Part shown: positions 7,544-15,625 of the stretch, in pieces
Numbering within the stretch: the first letter of the stretch is position 1
Layout: each line of letters begins with the position of its first letter
NCBI GenBank assembly: GCA_050299695.1
Contig: JBNKWI010000027.1
Span: 1-36,611 of the forward strand
Direction: 5' to 3'
DNA: 36,611 nucleotides
From: Ovoidimarina sp050299695
Lineage (GTDB): Bacteria; Pseudomonadota; Alphaproteobacteria; Rhodobacterales; Rhodobacteraceae
Program-made: the position numbers and the translations under genes
Notes under the pieces: generated by a model
What the model saw: the letters and a program-made list of their open reading frames with translations, nothing else
Databases searched by the model: none
Told to the model about the DNA's origin: nothing

Positions 7544-8944
7544 ATGACTTCGCCCCATGGCCAAGGCGGCCTTGCCGGCCTCGACGCCTACTGCAAACGC
7601 GGCCATTCCCATCACGACGGCGACAGGTTCGGACGGCTCTTCGCCGATCTGCCGCCCTTGTTCACCGATCCGCGTGTGCTCGAGAATCTCGGCCGCCCGG
7701 ACGGTCCGATGGCCGACGACAAGGCGGAAACCACCAGCGTCGCGGTCGGGCTGATCTTTTTCGGCCAGTTCCTCGACCACGACATCACGCTCGACATTTC
7801 CTCGAGCCTCGACACGGTGAACGACCCGGCGACGACCGGGAACGTGCGGACGCCGAGCCTGGACCTCGACTGCATCTACGGGCTCGGGCCGGACGCGCAG
7901 CCCTATCTCTACCACGCCGACGGCCCGTACCAGGGCGTCAAGCTGATCACCGGCGCCGAGCACGGCACGGGCGATCATCGGACAGACGACCTTGCGCGCG
8001 TGGGTGAGGTGGCGCTGATCGGCGATTTCCGCAACGACGAGAACCGGGCGGTGAGCCAGGTGCAGCTGTCGATGATCCGGGCGCACAACCGGTTCTGCGA
8101 GGATCTGCACGGGACTTACCAGGGCAAGGCGCTCTACGAGAAGGCCCGCGAGCGGTGCAGCTGGCACTACCAGTGGTGCGTGGTGCACGATTACCTGGCG
8201 AAGATCTGCGGCAAGCCGGTGGTCGACCGGGTGCTGGCCGCCGGGCGGCAGGTCTACAAGCCCTGCACGCCGTTCATCCCGGTGGAATTCTCGGTCGCCG
8301 CCTACCGGTTCGGACATGCCATGGTGCCGATGGAAATACAGTTCCAGAAGGGTAATCCGAGGTTCGAGCTGTTCGGCGAGGTCTATGGCCGGGGCTTTGA
8401 ATCGATCAAGGATCCCCGGGCGGTGGCGGATATCCACGAGCTGTTCGAGACCCATGAGGGGCGGCAGGTCCAGCGCGCGTCGCGCTGCGACACCAAGCTG
8501 GCGAAGGACCTTCTGAAACTTTCGGCGCGCGTCGATTCCAACCGGCAATCGCTCGCCACGCGCAACATGATCCGCGGCCAGAGCTTCCTGCTGCCCTCGG
8601 GCGAGTCGGTGGCGCGCGAGCTTGGCCGGGACGCGGCGGAGATCGGCCAGATCAGCGCCGCGGCGCGGAACGACGAGCCCGGGCTCACCGCGGGCACGCC
8701 GCTCTGGTACTACATCCTCAAGGAGGCCGAGATCATCGGCCGCGAGGAGCCCGATGGCAGCCGCAGCCCCGGCGAGGGTCTGGGCCCGGTGGGCGCGACG
8801 ATCGTCGCTGAGACGATCATCGGGCTGATCGAGCTGGATTCCCGGTCCTGGCTGGGCTCCGATCGGAACTGGCGGCCGGAGACCTATTCGGACGATGCCA
8901 CGGTCGAGATCTCGACCGTGGGGCACCTGCTGGCCTATCGCTGA
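7544..8944 (+). CDS. Heme peroxidase, animal peroxidase superfamily (bacterial type)
   Basis: This 466-residue protein belongs to the peroxidase-cyclooxygenase superfamily and would use H2O2 to oxidise a donor or halide. Key residues align by motif with myeloperoxidase: FGQFLDHDITLD supplies Asp78 (heme ester), distal His79 and the Ca-ligand Asp80. GDFRNDE supplies Arg163 and Glu166 (second heme ester), and AYRFGHAMVP supplies proximal His258. The downstream LATRNMIRGQSFLLPSG block is typical of bacterial members. I chose ATG 7544 for its GGAGGA 7 nt upstream. No signal peptide, membrane segment or secretion repeat is evident, so the location is unclear. It is a single-gene unit between two terminators. 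The substrate is unknown. Confidence 0.88.
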   Translation: MTSPHGQGGLAGLDAYCKRGHSHHDGDRFGRLFADLPPLFTDPRVLENLGRPDGPMADDKAETTSVAVGLIFFGQFLDHDITLDISSSLDTVNDPATTGNVRTPSLDLDCIYGLGPDAQPYLYHADGPYQGVKLITGAEHGTGDHRTDDLARVGEVALIGDFRNDENRAVSQVQLSMIRAHNRFCEDLHGTYQGKALYEKARERCSWHYQWCVVHDYLAKICGKPVVDRVLAAGRQVYKPCTPFIPVEFSVAAYRFGHAMVPMEIQFQKGNPRFELFGEVYGRGFESIKDPRAVADIHELFETHEGRQVQRASRCDTKLAKDLLKLSARVDSNRQSLATRNMIRGQSFLLPSGESVARELGRDAAEIGQISAAARNDEPGLTAGTPLWYYILKEAEIIGREEPDGSRSPGEGLGPVGATIVAETIIGLIELDSRSWLGSDRNWRPETYSDDATVEISTVGHLLAYR

Positions 8945-8951
8945 GCCGAAA

Positions 8952-8984
8952 AAATGGCCGTTTTTAATCGAAACGGCCATTTCT
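8952..8984 (+). terminator. Rho-independent terminator after the peroxidase gene
   Basis: A perfect 12-bp stem, AAATGGCCGTTT (8952-8963) with AAACGGCCATTT (8971-8982), has a 7-nt loop. The flanking A and T tracts on either side would let it work on both strands. Confidence 0.88.
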
Positions 8985-9010
8985 TCGGATGTTAACCGAT
9001 TTCGCCGAGC

Positions 9011-9037
9011 GTCGGGCCCGCATCGAAAGGGCCCGAC
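9011..9037 (+). promoter_or_regulatory. Hairpin abutting the start codon of the small gene at 9038
   Basis: GTCGGGCCC (9011-9019) pairs perfectly with GGGCCCGAC (9029-9037), and the 3' arm ends immediately before the ATG at 9038. The only Shine-Dalgarno-like bases (AAAGGG, 9026-9031) fall in the loop and 3' arm, so the hairpin could hide the ribosome site. The regulatory role is inferred. Confidence 0.4.
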
Positions 9038-9220
9038 ATGCACGGCGCGACACGCACACCCAATCTCTCAAACGATCCGGCGGCGGAAGATCCGCGCGCG
9101 CGGCGCATCGCGGCGCTGTCGTCGGAATATCTTGAAGCCGACGCTGCGCGTCGCGATGCCATCGCCCGGGAAATCGCCGGGTTGATCGAGGGCAGGGTGA
9201 CGCCCTTCGGGCGGGGCTGA
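9038..9220 (+). CDS. Small hypothetical protein, 60 aa
   Basis: I do not recognise this protein. It is hydrophilic, rich in Ala, Arg, Asp and Glu, with a likely single amphipathic helix in the second half (AALSSEYLEADAARRDAIAREIAGLIEG) and a short Gly/Arg tail. It has no Cys pair, signal or membrane segment. It sits alone between the peroxidase terminator and the convergent YdcH-like gene. Alternating acidic and basic helix residues look protein-like, but in DNA this rich in GC a 60-codon frame can arise by chance. The ribosome site is weak and lies inside a hairpin. Confidence 0.45.
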   Translation: MHGATRTPNLSNDPAAEDPRARRIAALSSEYLEADAARRDAIAREIAGLIEGRVTPFGRG

Positions 9221-9250
9221 CTTAGCCCCTATCGTTCAGGGGTCTGGGGG

Positions 9251-9418
9251 TCACGCGCTTTGGAGGCGGTCGATTTCTTCCTTGAGCCTGAGTTTCTGCT
9301 TCTTCAGATCGGTGATCTCGTAATCGCTGGTCCCGGGGCTCTTCTGGGCCTCTTCGACCTTTGCTGAAAGAGTGTGGTGCTTCTTGCGGAGTTCTTCCAG
9401 GTGCGAACTCAAGGCCAT
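9251..9418 (-). CDS. YdcH family (DUF465) small coiled-coil protein
   Basis: The 55-residue, highly charged protein has the DUF465 pattern: a helix beginning SSHLEELRKKHHTLSAKVEEAQ, a short turn (SPGTSDYEI), and a second helix TDLKKQKLRLKEEIDRL. These proteins are widespread in proteobacteria and of unknown function. The ATG at 9418 is preferred because GAGGAG lies 7 nt upstream; the longer frame from 9433 would start within that ribosome site. It lies downstream of the methyltransferase on the same strand and converges with the small gene at 9038. The family assignment is confident; the role is not known. Confidence 0.88.
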   Translation of the reverse strand: MALSSHLEELRKKHHTLSAKVEEAQKSPGTSDYEITDLKKQKLRLKEEIDRLQSA

Positions 9419-9528
9419 CGGCGTACTCCTCAATCATTGTCTATGTCCCGAAGTGCATCACAGAAAACGAGTCGTGTCACGCACCGCGCGGAGAGTGGTG
9501 GATAGGCGCAGGATTCCGCGCCTTCTCC

Positions 9529-10293
9529 TTAGGAAGCGTTAACGCGGGTCCAGGGCCAGGGTTCCCCGTCGCGCAGCACCTTTCGGGCGACGTCGGTATA
9601 ATTTTCTCCATCTCTCTCGTGGGTTGCGCCGCGGTGCAGGAGCGTGGGCGCGGCAAGCGAGAGCGGCGCGGCGCCGCCCTTGCGGGCGAGGAGGAGGATG
9701 CGGCTCGCGTCGCGGCCCTCGCGGGGGGCGAGCGGATGAAGGCGGATCGCCGCGCGGCCGGTGAGCGCGTGGAGCAGGTCGGGCAGCCGCTCGGGCACCT
9801 GGATCACCGAAAGCATCCCGCCCGGGCGGAGCCGCCGCAGCGCCGCGTCGCACCAGGCGCCCATGTCGGCCTCTCCGGCGAGCGCGGTCTCGCGGCCGGA
9901 ATCCCGGGCCGCGCTGCGCCGTGCGCCGTCGAAATAGGGCGGGTTCATCAGCACATGGTCGAAGCTCTCGGCCTTGAGCGCCGCCGGCATCCGCACCACA
10001 TCGCCGCGGACAACGGTCATCGCGATGCCGTTCGCGGCGGCATTCCGTTCGGCGAGGGCGGCATAGACCTCCTGGAGTTCCAGCCCGTAGAGCACCAGTC
10101 CCGGCACCCGCGCAGCGAGGCAGAGCGCCGCCGTGCCCACGCCGCAGCCGAGATCGAGCACCCGCTCGCCCGCCTTTGCGGGGACGGCGGCGGCGAGGAA
10201 CACCGGATCGACCCCGGCCCGGTAGCCCTGTGCGGGCTGGGCGATCCGCAGGCGGCCGCCGAGAAACCCGTCATCGGTGAGCGCGCCGGTCAC
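9529..10293 (-). CDS. Class I SAM-dependent methyltransferase, tRNA1(Val)-adenine N6 (TrmN6/YfiC) type
   Basis: The 254-residue protein has SAM motif I VLDLGCGVGTAALCLA near residue 45, an acidic residue ending beta-2 (YGLELQ), and NPPY within HVLMNPPYFDG. NPPY is the signature of N6-adenine or protein-glutamine methylation. The N-terminal QPAQGYRAGVDPVFLAAAVP segment is typical of TrmN6-like proteins, which methylate A37 of tRNA-Val. The GTG start at 10293 overlaps the stop of the DUF2007 gene by 4 nt (GTGA), indicating translational coupling. The substrate is inferred from family resemblance only. Confidence 0.85.
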   Translation of the reverse strand: MTGALTDDGFLGGRLRIAQPAQGYRAGVDPVFLAAAVPAKAGERVLDLGCGVGTAALCLAARVPGLVLYGLELQEVYAALAERNAAANGIAMTVVRGDVVRMPAALKAESFDHVLMNPPYFDGARRSAARDSGRETALAGEADMGAWCDAALRRLRPGGMLSVIQVPERLPDLLHALTGRAAIRLHPLAPREGRDASRILLLARKGGAAPLSLAAPTLLHRGATHERDGENYTDVARKVLRDGEPWPWTRVNAS

Positions 10294-10508
10294 AGCCGGC
10301 TGACCTCGATCCCGTTATCGGCGAGCACGCGGCTGGCGATGAAATGGTCGTCCTCGTGAACCATCAACCGCCGCGGCAGAACGCCGATCGAGCCCTCGAG
10401 CACGCTCATGTGGACGTCGATCTCGAACACGTCTATATCCTCGCCCTCTAGGAGCGCCGTGGCGAATGCGATTACCGTGGGATCGGTCGTGCGGAGAAGT
10501 TCCTTCAT
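10290..10508 (-). CDS. DUF2007 domain protein
   Basis: The 72-residue protein matches the DUF2007 pattern: KELLRTTDPTVIAFATALLEGEDID at the N-terminus (choice of an active 'side', then an alpha helix), and a C-terminal VHEDDHFIASRVLADNGIE that resembles the PII-like ferredoxin fold of this family. Members are often annotated as putative signal-transducing proteins, with no firm biochemical role. It is the first gene of a two-gene unit with the methyltransferase. It is divergent from the polyprenyl synthase gene across 56 bp, which must hold both promoters. Confidence 0.85.
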   Translation of the reverse strand: MKELLRTTDPTVIAFATALLEGEDIDVFEIDVHMSVLEGSIGVLPRRLMVHEDDHFIASRVLADNGIEVSRL

Positions 10509-10564
10509 ATGTAAAGACGTAAGGGCTTTTGCGGCTCTTTGTCGAGCGATCTGACGAGGGCAGT

Positions 10565-11566
10565 ATGGGCCTGGACGAGGCGGTGCGGAAACCCCACGAG
10601 CGGCTGGCCGAGGCGGTGGCCGGTGAAATGGACCGGGTCAACGCGCTGATCGCGGCGCGGATGGCGTCGGAGCATGCGCCGCGGATTCCCGAAGTGACGC
10701 GGCATCTGGTGGAAGCGGGCGGCAAGCGGCTCCGGCCGATGCTGACGCTCGCGGCGGCGCGGATGCTGGGTTATGCGGGCGAGGATCATGTGCGGCTCGC
10801 GGCGACGGTGGAGTTCATCCACACCGCGACGCTGCTCCATGACGACGTGGTCGACGAGAGCCGGCAGCGGCGCGGGCGGCCGACGGCGAATCTCCTCTGG
10901 GACAACAAGTCCTCGGTGCTGGTGGGCGACTACCTGTTCGCGCGGGCGTTCCAGCTGATGGTCGAGACCGGCTCGGTCCGGGTCCTGGGCATCCTGTCGA
11001 ACGCCTCAGCGACGATTGCCGAGGGCGAGGTATTGCAGCTCACGGCGGCGCAGAACCTGAAGACCGACGAGGCCGTCTATCTCCAGGTGGTGCGCGGCAA
11101 GACGGCGGCGCTGTTCGCGGCGGCGACCGAGGTGGGCGGCGTGATCGCAGGCGCCCCCGAGGCGCAGATCCGGGCGCTTCACACCTATGGCGACGCGCTG
11201 GGCGTGGCGTTCCAGATCGTCGACGACCTCCTCGACTACGCCGGCGACATGACGGCCACGGGCAAGAATGTCGGCGACGATTTCCGCGAGCGGAAGCTGA
11301 CCCTGCCGGTCATCAAGGCGGTGGCGGCGGCCAATGCCGAGGAGCGGGGCTTCTGGCTGCGCGTCATCGAGAAGGGCGACCAGCGCGACGGCGATCTCGA
11401 GACGGCGCTGCGGCTTCTCGCGCGGCATGGGTGCCTCGAGGCGACGCGGGAAGAGGCGCTGGGCTGGGCCGAGCGGGCGAAGGACGCGCTTTCGGCGCTG
11501 CCCGATCATCCGGTCCGCGAGATGCTGGGCGATCTGGCCGATTACGTGGTGGCGCGGATTTCCTGA
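10565..11566 (+). CDS. Long-chain polyprenyl diphosphate synthase (ubiquinone side chain; octa-/deca-prenyl type)
   Basis: It is a trans-prenyl synthase that extends farnesyl or geranylgeranyl diphosphate with isopentenyl diphosphate to make the ubiquinone tail. The 333-residue protein has the first Asp-rich motif DDVVDES (Asp93, Asp94, Asp97) and the second, DDLLDYAGD, near residue 220. GGKRLRP binds the diphosphate at residues 52-58. The residues before the first motif (FIHTATLLH) lack bulky aromatics just upstream of the DD pair, consistent with a long product. ATG 10565 is preferred over an upstream TTG; GAGGG lies 4 nt before it. Rhodobacterales usually make Q-10, so ddsA is likely, but chain length cannot be read from sequence. 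Confidence 0.92.
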   Translation: MGLDEAVRKPHERLAEAVAGEMDRVNALIAARMASEHAPRIPEVTRHLVEAGGKRLRPMLTLAAARMLGYAGEDHVRLAATVEFIHTATLLHDDVVDESRQRRGRPTANLLWDNKSSVLVGDYLFARAFQLMVETGSVRVLGILSNASATIAEGEVLQLTAAQNLKTDEAVYLQVVRGKTAALFAAATEVGGVIAGAPEAQIRALHTYGDALGVAFQIVDDLLDYAGDMTATGKNVGDDFRERKLTLPVIKAVAAANAEERGFWLRVIEKGDQRDGDLETALRLLARHGCLEATREEALGWAERAKDALSALPDHPVREMLGDLADYVVARIS

Positions 11567-11588
11567 CCGCCGGACGGGACCGAACGGG

Positions 11589-12530
11589 TCAGTTCGCCAT
11601 TTCGACGAAGAGATCGGTGAGCCATTTGACCGATCTCTCGAGATAGCCGTCGACACTCTGCCGGATGCCGTTGGCCCAGTCCACGTAGCTCGCCAGGGCC
11701 GGCTTCAGCCCCGGCACGGCGGCGCCGATCTGCGGCGCGAAGAGATAGGCGAGGATCAGCAGCACCACCGCCAGCAGCACGAGGGAAAAGCCCATGCGGA
11801 AGCCGCTTCGGCGCTTGTAGGTTTCCTCGGCGGCCTCGATCTCGTCCACGGCGGGGATCGCGCGGTCCGAGGTGGCGGTGAGGGTGGAGTTGATTTCCTC
11901 GATATCCGGCAGGAGCGCCTTGCGCCGCGCGGCGGCGGCATCGGCCTCCGCGTCGTCCTCCTCCTCGTCCGCGCCGCGCAGCCGGGCGACGGCCTCGCGG
12001 CTCATGTCGGAATCGGGCTGGCTCTCGGTGCCCGCGGCCACCTCGGCGCGGCGTGCGGCGATTTCGCGTTCGGCCTCGGCCTTGAGGATGCCGAGCACCG
12101 CAGCGTCGATCTCGGGGCGCTGGGCGCTCCGTTCGGGTTTCGCGGCGGGGGCTTCCGCCGCGGCCACGGCGGGTTCGGGTTCCGGCACAGGTTCCGGTTC
12201 CGGCTCGGGTTCGGGCTCGGCTGCCATGGCGGCGGCGGGGATTCCGGCCTCCTCGTCGTGCAGCTCCGGCATCGGGCCGGGCAACTCGTCCTCGTAGGCC
12301 TCATCGGCACCGGAGCCGCCCTTGGCGAAGAACGCGGCGGCCTCGTCGGTCAGCCCGCTCTCCGGCCGGTCGGGATCGACCCGCGCTTCGGGGGCCAGCC
12401 GGATGGTTTCGAGCGGCTCCTGGAACCAGGTCTTGCCGCAGTTCGAGCACTGCACGTCGCGCCCCGATGACGGGATCAGCCCGGCATCGACCTCGTATTG
12501 TGCATCGCAACTAGGGCAAACGAGCCGCAT
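11589..12530 (-). CDS. MJ0042-type zinc-ribbon membrane protein
   Basis: The 313-residue protein starts with a zinc ribbon with Cys5, Cys8, Cys28 and Cys31 (CPSC then CSNC) of the MJ0042 family. A long acidic, Pro/Glu/Ala-rich linker follows, including alternating EP repeats near residues 105-125. One hydrophobic segment near residues 240-265 (FSLVLLAVVLLILAYLFA) is followed by a short C-terminal domain. It is probably a single-pass inner-membrane protein with the ribbon in the cytoplasm. ATG 12530 gives the family start MRLVCPSC. It is divergent from ftsE across 128 bp, an arrangement I associate with this order. A role linked to division or the envelope is a guess from position. Confidence 0.85.
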   Translation of the reverse strand: MRLVCPSCDAQYEVDAGLIPSSGRDVQCSNCGKTWFQEPLETIRLAPEARVDPDRPESGLTDEAAAFFAKGGSGADEAYEDELPGPMPELHDEEAGIPAAAMAAEPEPEPEPEPVPEPEPAVAAAEAPAAKPERSAQRPEIDAAVLGILKAEAEREIAARRAEVAAGTESQPDSDMSREAVARLRGADEEEDDAEADAAAARRKALLPDIEEINSTLTATSDRAIPAVDEIEAAEETYKRRSGFRMGFSLVLLAVVLLILAYLFAPQIGAAVPGLKPALASYVDWANGIRQSVDGYLERSVKWLTDLFVEMAN

Positions 12531-12658
12531 CGAATTCCACCAGTGCGGCCCATGCCGCCGAAAGTCTGTCTTAGGCGTCAATCTATTAACAGCGCATTCC
12601 GAAAACGCAAAGCGCGAGCCGCAAGCGGAATTGAATCACCCCGCTGCCTGAGGCAAAC

Positions 12659-13363
12659 ATGTCGCGGGCAGGACCGGGACATGTCGTGATCGCGCTATCA
12701 GACGTCAGCTACAGCTACGGCGACCGGCCGCTGATCGCGGGGCTCGACCTTGCGCTGGCCCCGGGGTCGTTCCATTTCCTCACCGGACCGTCCGGATCGG
12801 GCAAGACCACGCTCCTGAAGCTCTGCTACATGGAGCTCCTGCCGACCCATGGCACCGTCTCGGTCTTCGGCGCGGATGCCGGCACCTTCGACCGCGACGG
12901 GGTGGCCCGGGCGCGCCAGCGGATCGGCATCGTGCACCAGGATTGCCAGTTCATCGACCATCTGACGGTGTCCGAGAACGTGGCGATGCCGCTGTCGGTG
13001 GCGGGCCGCGATCCGGAGCGCGAACGCGAGAACCTGGCCGAGCTGCTGGCCTGGGTCGGGCTGTCGGGCCATGCCGACGCGCGCCCGCCGCAGCTTTCGG
13101 GCGGCGAGCGGCAGCGTGCGGCGCTGGCACGGGCGGTGATCATGTCGCCCGACGTGATCCTTGCTGACGAACCCACCGGCAACGTGGACTGGGAGATGAG
13201 CGAGCGGCTCCTGATGCTGCTGGTGCAGCTCCACAGGATGGGCAAGACGATCCTGGTCGCGACCCATGACCTCGCGCTGATCCGCCAGGCCAAAAGCCAT
13301 CTGCAGGCGCGGGTGCTGCGGCTGCGCGAGGGCCGGCTGCAAAGCGCCGGGTCCGACCTGTGA
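12659..13363 (+). CDS. ftsE: Cell-division ATP-binding protein FtsE
   Basis: FtsE is the ABC ATPase that, with FtsX, couples the divisome to periplasmic murein hydrolase activation. The 234-residue protein has Walker A GPSGSGKTT, Q-loop HQDCQF, signature LSGGERQRAALA, Walker B VILADEPTGNVD (DEPTGN is typical of the FtsE/LolD branch) and the switch His in VATHDLAL. ATG 12659 has GAGG 5 nt upstream. An in-frame GTG at 12686 would give the shorter, commonly seen MIALSDVSYSYG start and cannot be excluded. The stop overlaps the ftsX start by 4 nt (GTGA). Confidence 0.95.
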   Translation: MSRAGPGHVVIALSDVSYSYGDRPLIAGLDLALAPGSFHFLTGPSGSGKTTLLKLCYMELLPTHGTVSVFGADAGTFDRDGVARARQRIGIVHQDCQFIDHLTVSENVAMPLSVAGRDPERERENLAELLAWVGLSGHADARPPQLSGGERQRAALARAVIMSPDVILADEPTGNVDWEMSERLLMLLVQLHRMGKTILVATHDLALIRQAKSHLQARVLRLREGRLQSAGSDL

Positions 13364-14262
13364 CGCGCCCCGATCCCGCCCTTCTGCGCATGCCCGACCC
13401 GCGCGAGGCGAACCGCGTGGTGCCGCCCACCGGGATCGCCGCGCGGCTCACGGTCTTCGTCTCGGCGGCGATGGCGTTTCTCGCCGTCTTTGCGCTGGCG
13501 CTCCTCTTCGCCACCGGGCGGCTCGCCGAGCGCTGGTCGGACGAGCTGGCGCGCACCGCGACGATCCGGATCTCGGCCCCGTCCGAGCAGATGGCCGCGC
13601 AGGTCGCGGCGACGCTCAAGGTGCTCGACCAGACGCCCGGCATCGCCGCCTCGCGGGCGCTCGACGACGCGGAGCAACGCAAGCTGCTCGAGCCCTGGTT
13701 CGGCCCCGACCTGCCGATCGACACGCTGCCGGTGCCGCGGCTGATCGAGATCGTCGAAGATCCCGAGGGCTTCGACGCCGAAAGCCTGCGGCTCAGGCTC
13801 CGCGCCGAGGCGCCGGGCGCGATCCTCGACGACCACACCCGCTGGCGCCGCCCGCTGATTGCCGCGGCGGGGCGGCTCCGGACGCTGGGGTGGCTCGCCC
13901 TCGCGCTGATCGCCGGGTCGCTGGCCGCCATGGTGACGCTGGCCGCCTCGGCCTCGCTCGCGGCCAATGCGAAGGTGATCGACGTGTTGCGGCTGATCGG
14001 CGCCCGCGACAGTTTCGTCGCCCGCGCCTTCACCCGCCGCTTCACGCTCCGCGCGATGGCCGGCGCCGCCGGGGGCACGCTCGCGGGGATGATCGCCGTG
14101 GCACTGGTGCCGCGCTCGGCCGGGAGCACCGCCTTTCTCACCGACCTCGCCTTCCGCGGCACCGAATGGCTCGCCCCGCTCGCGATCCCGCTCCTTGCCG
14201 GGTTCACCGCCTTCTGGACGACGCGCTTCGCCGCGCTCCGTCGCCTCAGGGAGACACGCTGA
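13360..14262 (+). CDS. ftsX: Cell-division permease FtsX
   Basis: This 300-residue integral membrane partner of FtsE has the FtsX topology. It has a cytoplasmic N-tail, TM1 (LTVFVSAAMAFLAVFALALLF), an extracytoplasmic loop of about 110 residues, then three C-terminal TM segments. The conserved cytoplasmic-loop motif IDVLRLIGARDSFVARAF lies after TM2 and matches the family LRLIGA signature. The start is GTG, overlapping ftsE. The stop overlaps the plsC start (TGATG), so ftsE, ftsX, plsC and the PPOX gene appear to be one transcript. Confidence 0.93.
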   Translation: MTRPDPALLRMPDPREANRVVPPTGIAARLTVFVSAAMAFLAVFALALLFATGRLAERWSDELARTATIRISAPSEQMAAQVAATLKVLDQTPGIAASRALDDAEQRKLLEPWFGPDLPIDTLPVPRLIEIVEDPEGFDAESLRLRLRAEAPGAILDDHTRWRRPLIAAAGRLRTLGWLALALIAGSLAAMVTLAASASLAANAKVIDVLRLIGARDSFVARAFTRRFTLRAMAGAAGGTLAGMIAVALVPRSAGSTAFLTDLAFRGTEWLAPLAIPLLAGFTAFWTTRFAALRRLRETR

Positions 14263-15006
14263 TGGCCTATGCGCTGCAATGGATCCGCTCGCTGATCTTC
14301 AACCTGCAGATCTACGTAATGATGATCGTCATGGCGCTTCTGTTCTTCCCGGTGGCGCTCTGGAGCCGCGACGGCGCGCTCCTGGCCTGCCACACCTGGT
14401 GCCGCTGGGTGCAGTGGACCGCGTCCTGGATGGTCGGGCTGAAGACCGAGGTGCGGGGCACGCCCCCCACCGGCCCGGCGCTGGTGGCCGCGAAGCACCA
14501 GAGCTTCTACGACATCATCGTGATCTTCCACGCCCTGCCGATGGGGCGGTTCATCATGAAGAAGATCCTCCTCTATACCCCGATCTTCGGCCAATATGCC
14601 TGGCGGATCGGCTGCGTGCCGGTCGATCGCGGCAAGCGCGGCGCCGCCATCGCCGGCATGGTGCAGGAGGCGACCCGCGGCATGCGCCGGCCGGGCGGGC
14701 CAACTGGTGATCTATCCCCAGGGCACCCGCGTCGCGCCGGGCGCCAGCCGGCCCTACAAGGTGGGAACCGCCATTCTCTACGAGGCGATGAACCTGCCCT
14801 GCGTACCGGTCGCCACCAATATCGGTCTGTTCTGGCCCCGTCGCGGCTTCTTTCGCAAGCAAGGCACCGCCATCGTGGAATTTCTCGACCCGATCCAGCC
14901 GGGGCTCGCGCGCGATGCCTTTCTCGCGCGGATCGAGGGGGAGATCGAGGCGGCCTCGAACCGGCTGATGGCGGAAGCGGGATTCAAGGGAGAGGACGAG
15001 ACATGA
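14262..15006 (+). pseudogene. plsC: 1-acyl-sn-glycerol-3-phosphate acyltransferase PlsC, interrupted by a frameshift
   Basis: PlsC acylates lysophosphatidic acid to phosphatidic acid. The first frame encodes an N-terminal membrane segment (LIFNLQIYVMMIVMALLFFPVAL), block I HX4D (HQSFYD) and block II (RIGCVPVDRG). At about 14685-14700, in CGCCGGCCGGGCGGGC, the coding frame moves by +1. The second frame continues with block III (YPQGTR) and the rest of the domain, to TGA at 15004-15006. Removing one base would restore a normal protein of about 247 residues. Either the indel is real or it is a sequence error in a GC-rich spot. The original frame has no stop before it joins the next gene in frame. 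Confidence 0.88.
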
Positions 15007-15605
15007 CCATCGACACGCTTGAGAAGCTCGAGGCGCTCTACGGCACGCCGGGCGCGCCCGCGCTGCGCAAGGTCGCCCGCCGGATGACGCCGGCCTATCG
15101 CGCCTGGATCGCCCGGTCGCGGTTCTGTGTCCTCACAACGGTCGGTCCCGAAGGCACCGATGGCAGCCCGCGCGGCGATGACGGCCCGGTGGTGCTGGAG
15201 CTGGACCCGGGCCGGCTGGCGCTTCCCGACTGGCGCGGCAACGAGCGGATCGACAGTCTGAGGAACATCGTCCGCGACGGACGGGTCTCGCTGATGTTCC
15301 TGGTGCGCGGCTCGACCAACGCGGTGCGGGTGAACGGGCAGGCGCGCCTGAGCGCCGATCCGGATCTCCTGGCGCGCTTCGAGCGGGGCGGCAAGCTGCC
15401 GCGGTCGGTGATCCTCGTGGAGATCGGCGAGGTCTATTTCCAATGCGCCCGGGCGGTGATGCGCGCGGGGCTCTGGTCGGGTGCGGATGACAGCGAGGGC
15501 CTGCCGAGCGCGGGCGACATCCTCGCCGAAATGACCGAAGGGGCGATCGGCGGCGTGGCGTATGACGCGGCCTGGCCCGAGCGGGCCGTGGAAGGTCTCT
15601 GGTAG
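15003..15605 (+). CDS. Pyridoxamine 5'-phosphate oxidase family (PPOX) FMN-binding protein
   Basis: The 200-residue split-barrel flavoprotein resembles the MSMEG_1061 subgroup of PPOX proteins. The visible landmarks are FCVLTTVGPEGTDGSPRGD in the first strands, LPDWRGNERIDSLRNIVRDGRVSLMFLV (the flavin-binding strand and helix), and NAVRVNGQARLSADPDLLA. The C-terminal part keeps KLPRSVILVEIGEVYFQCARAVMRAGLW. The ATG overlaps the plsC stop (ATGA). The biological substrate of the subgroup is unknown to me. It is the last gene of the ftsEX unit and converges with allE 20 bp downstream without an obvious terminator. Confidence 0.88.
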   Translation: MTIDTLEKLEALYGTPGAPALRKVARRMTPAYRAWIARSRFCVLTTVGPEGTDGSPRGDDGPVVLELDPGRLALPDWRGNERIDSLRNIVRDGRVSLMFLVRGSTNAVRVNGQARLSADPDLLARFERGGKLPRSVILVEIGEVYFQCARAVMRAGLWSGADDSEGLPSAGDILAEMTEGAIGGVAYDAAWPERAVEGLW

Positions 15606-15625
15606 CAGGCCGGGGCCGGGGGCAC

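Noticed and set aside
9504..9523. 6-bp stem AGGCGC/GCGCCT downstream of the methyltransferase gene
   Set aside because: The stem is short, has no T run on the relevant strand, and the same-strand YdcH gene follows. The evidence for a terminator is too weak.
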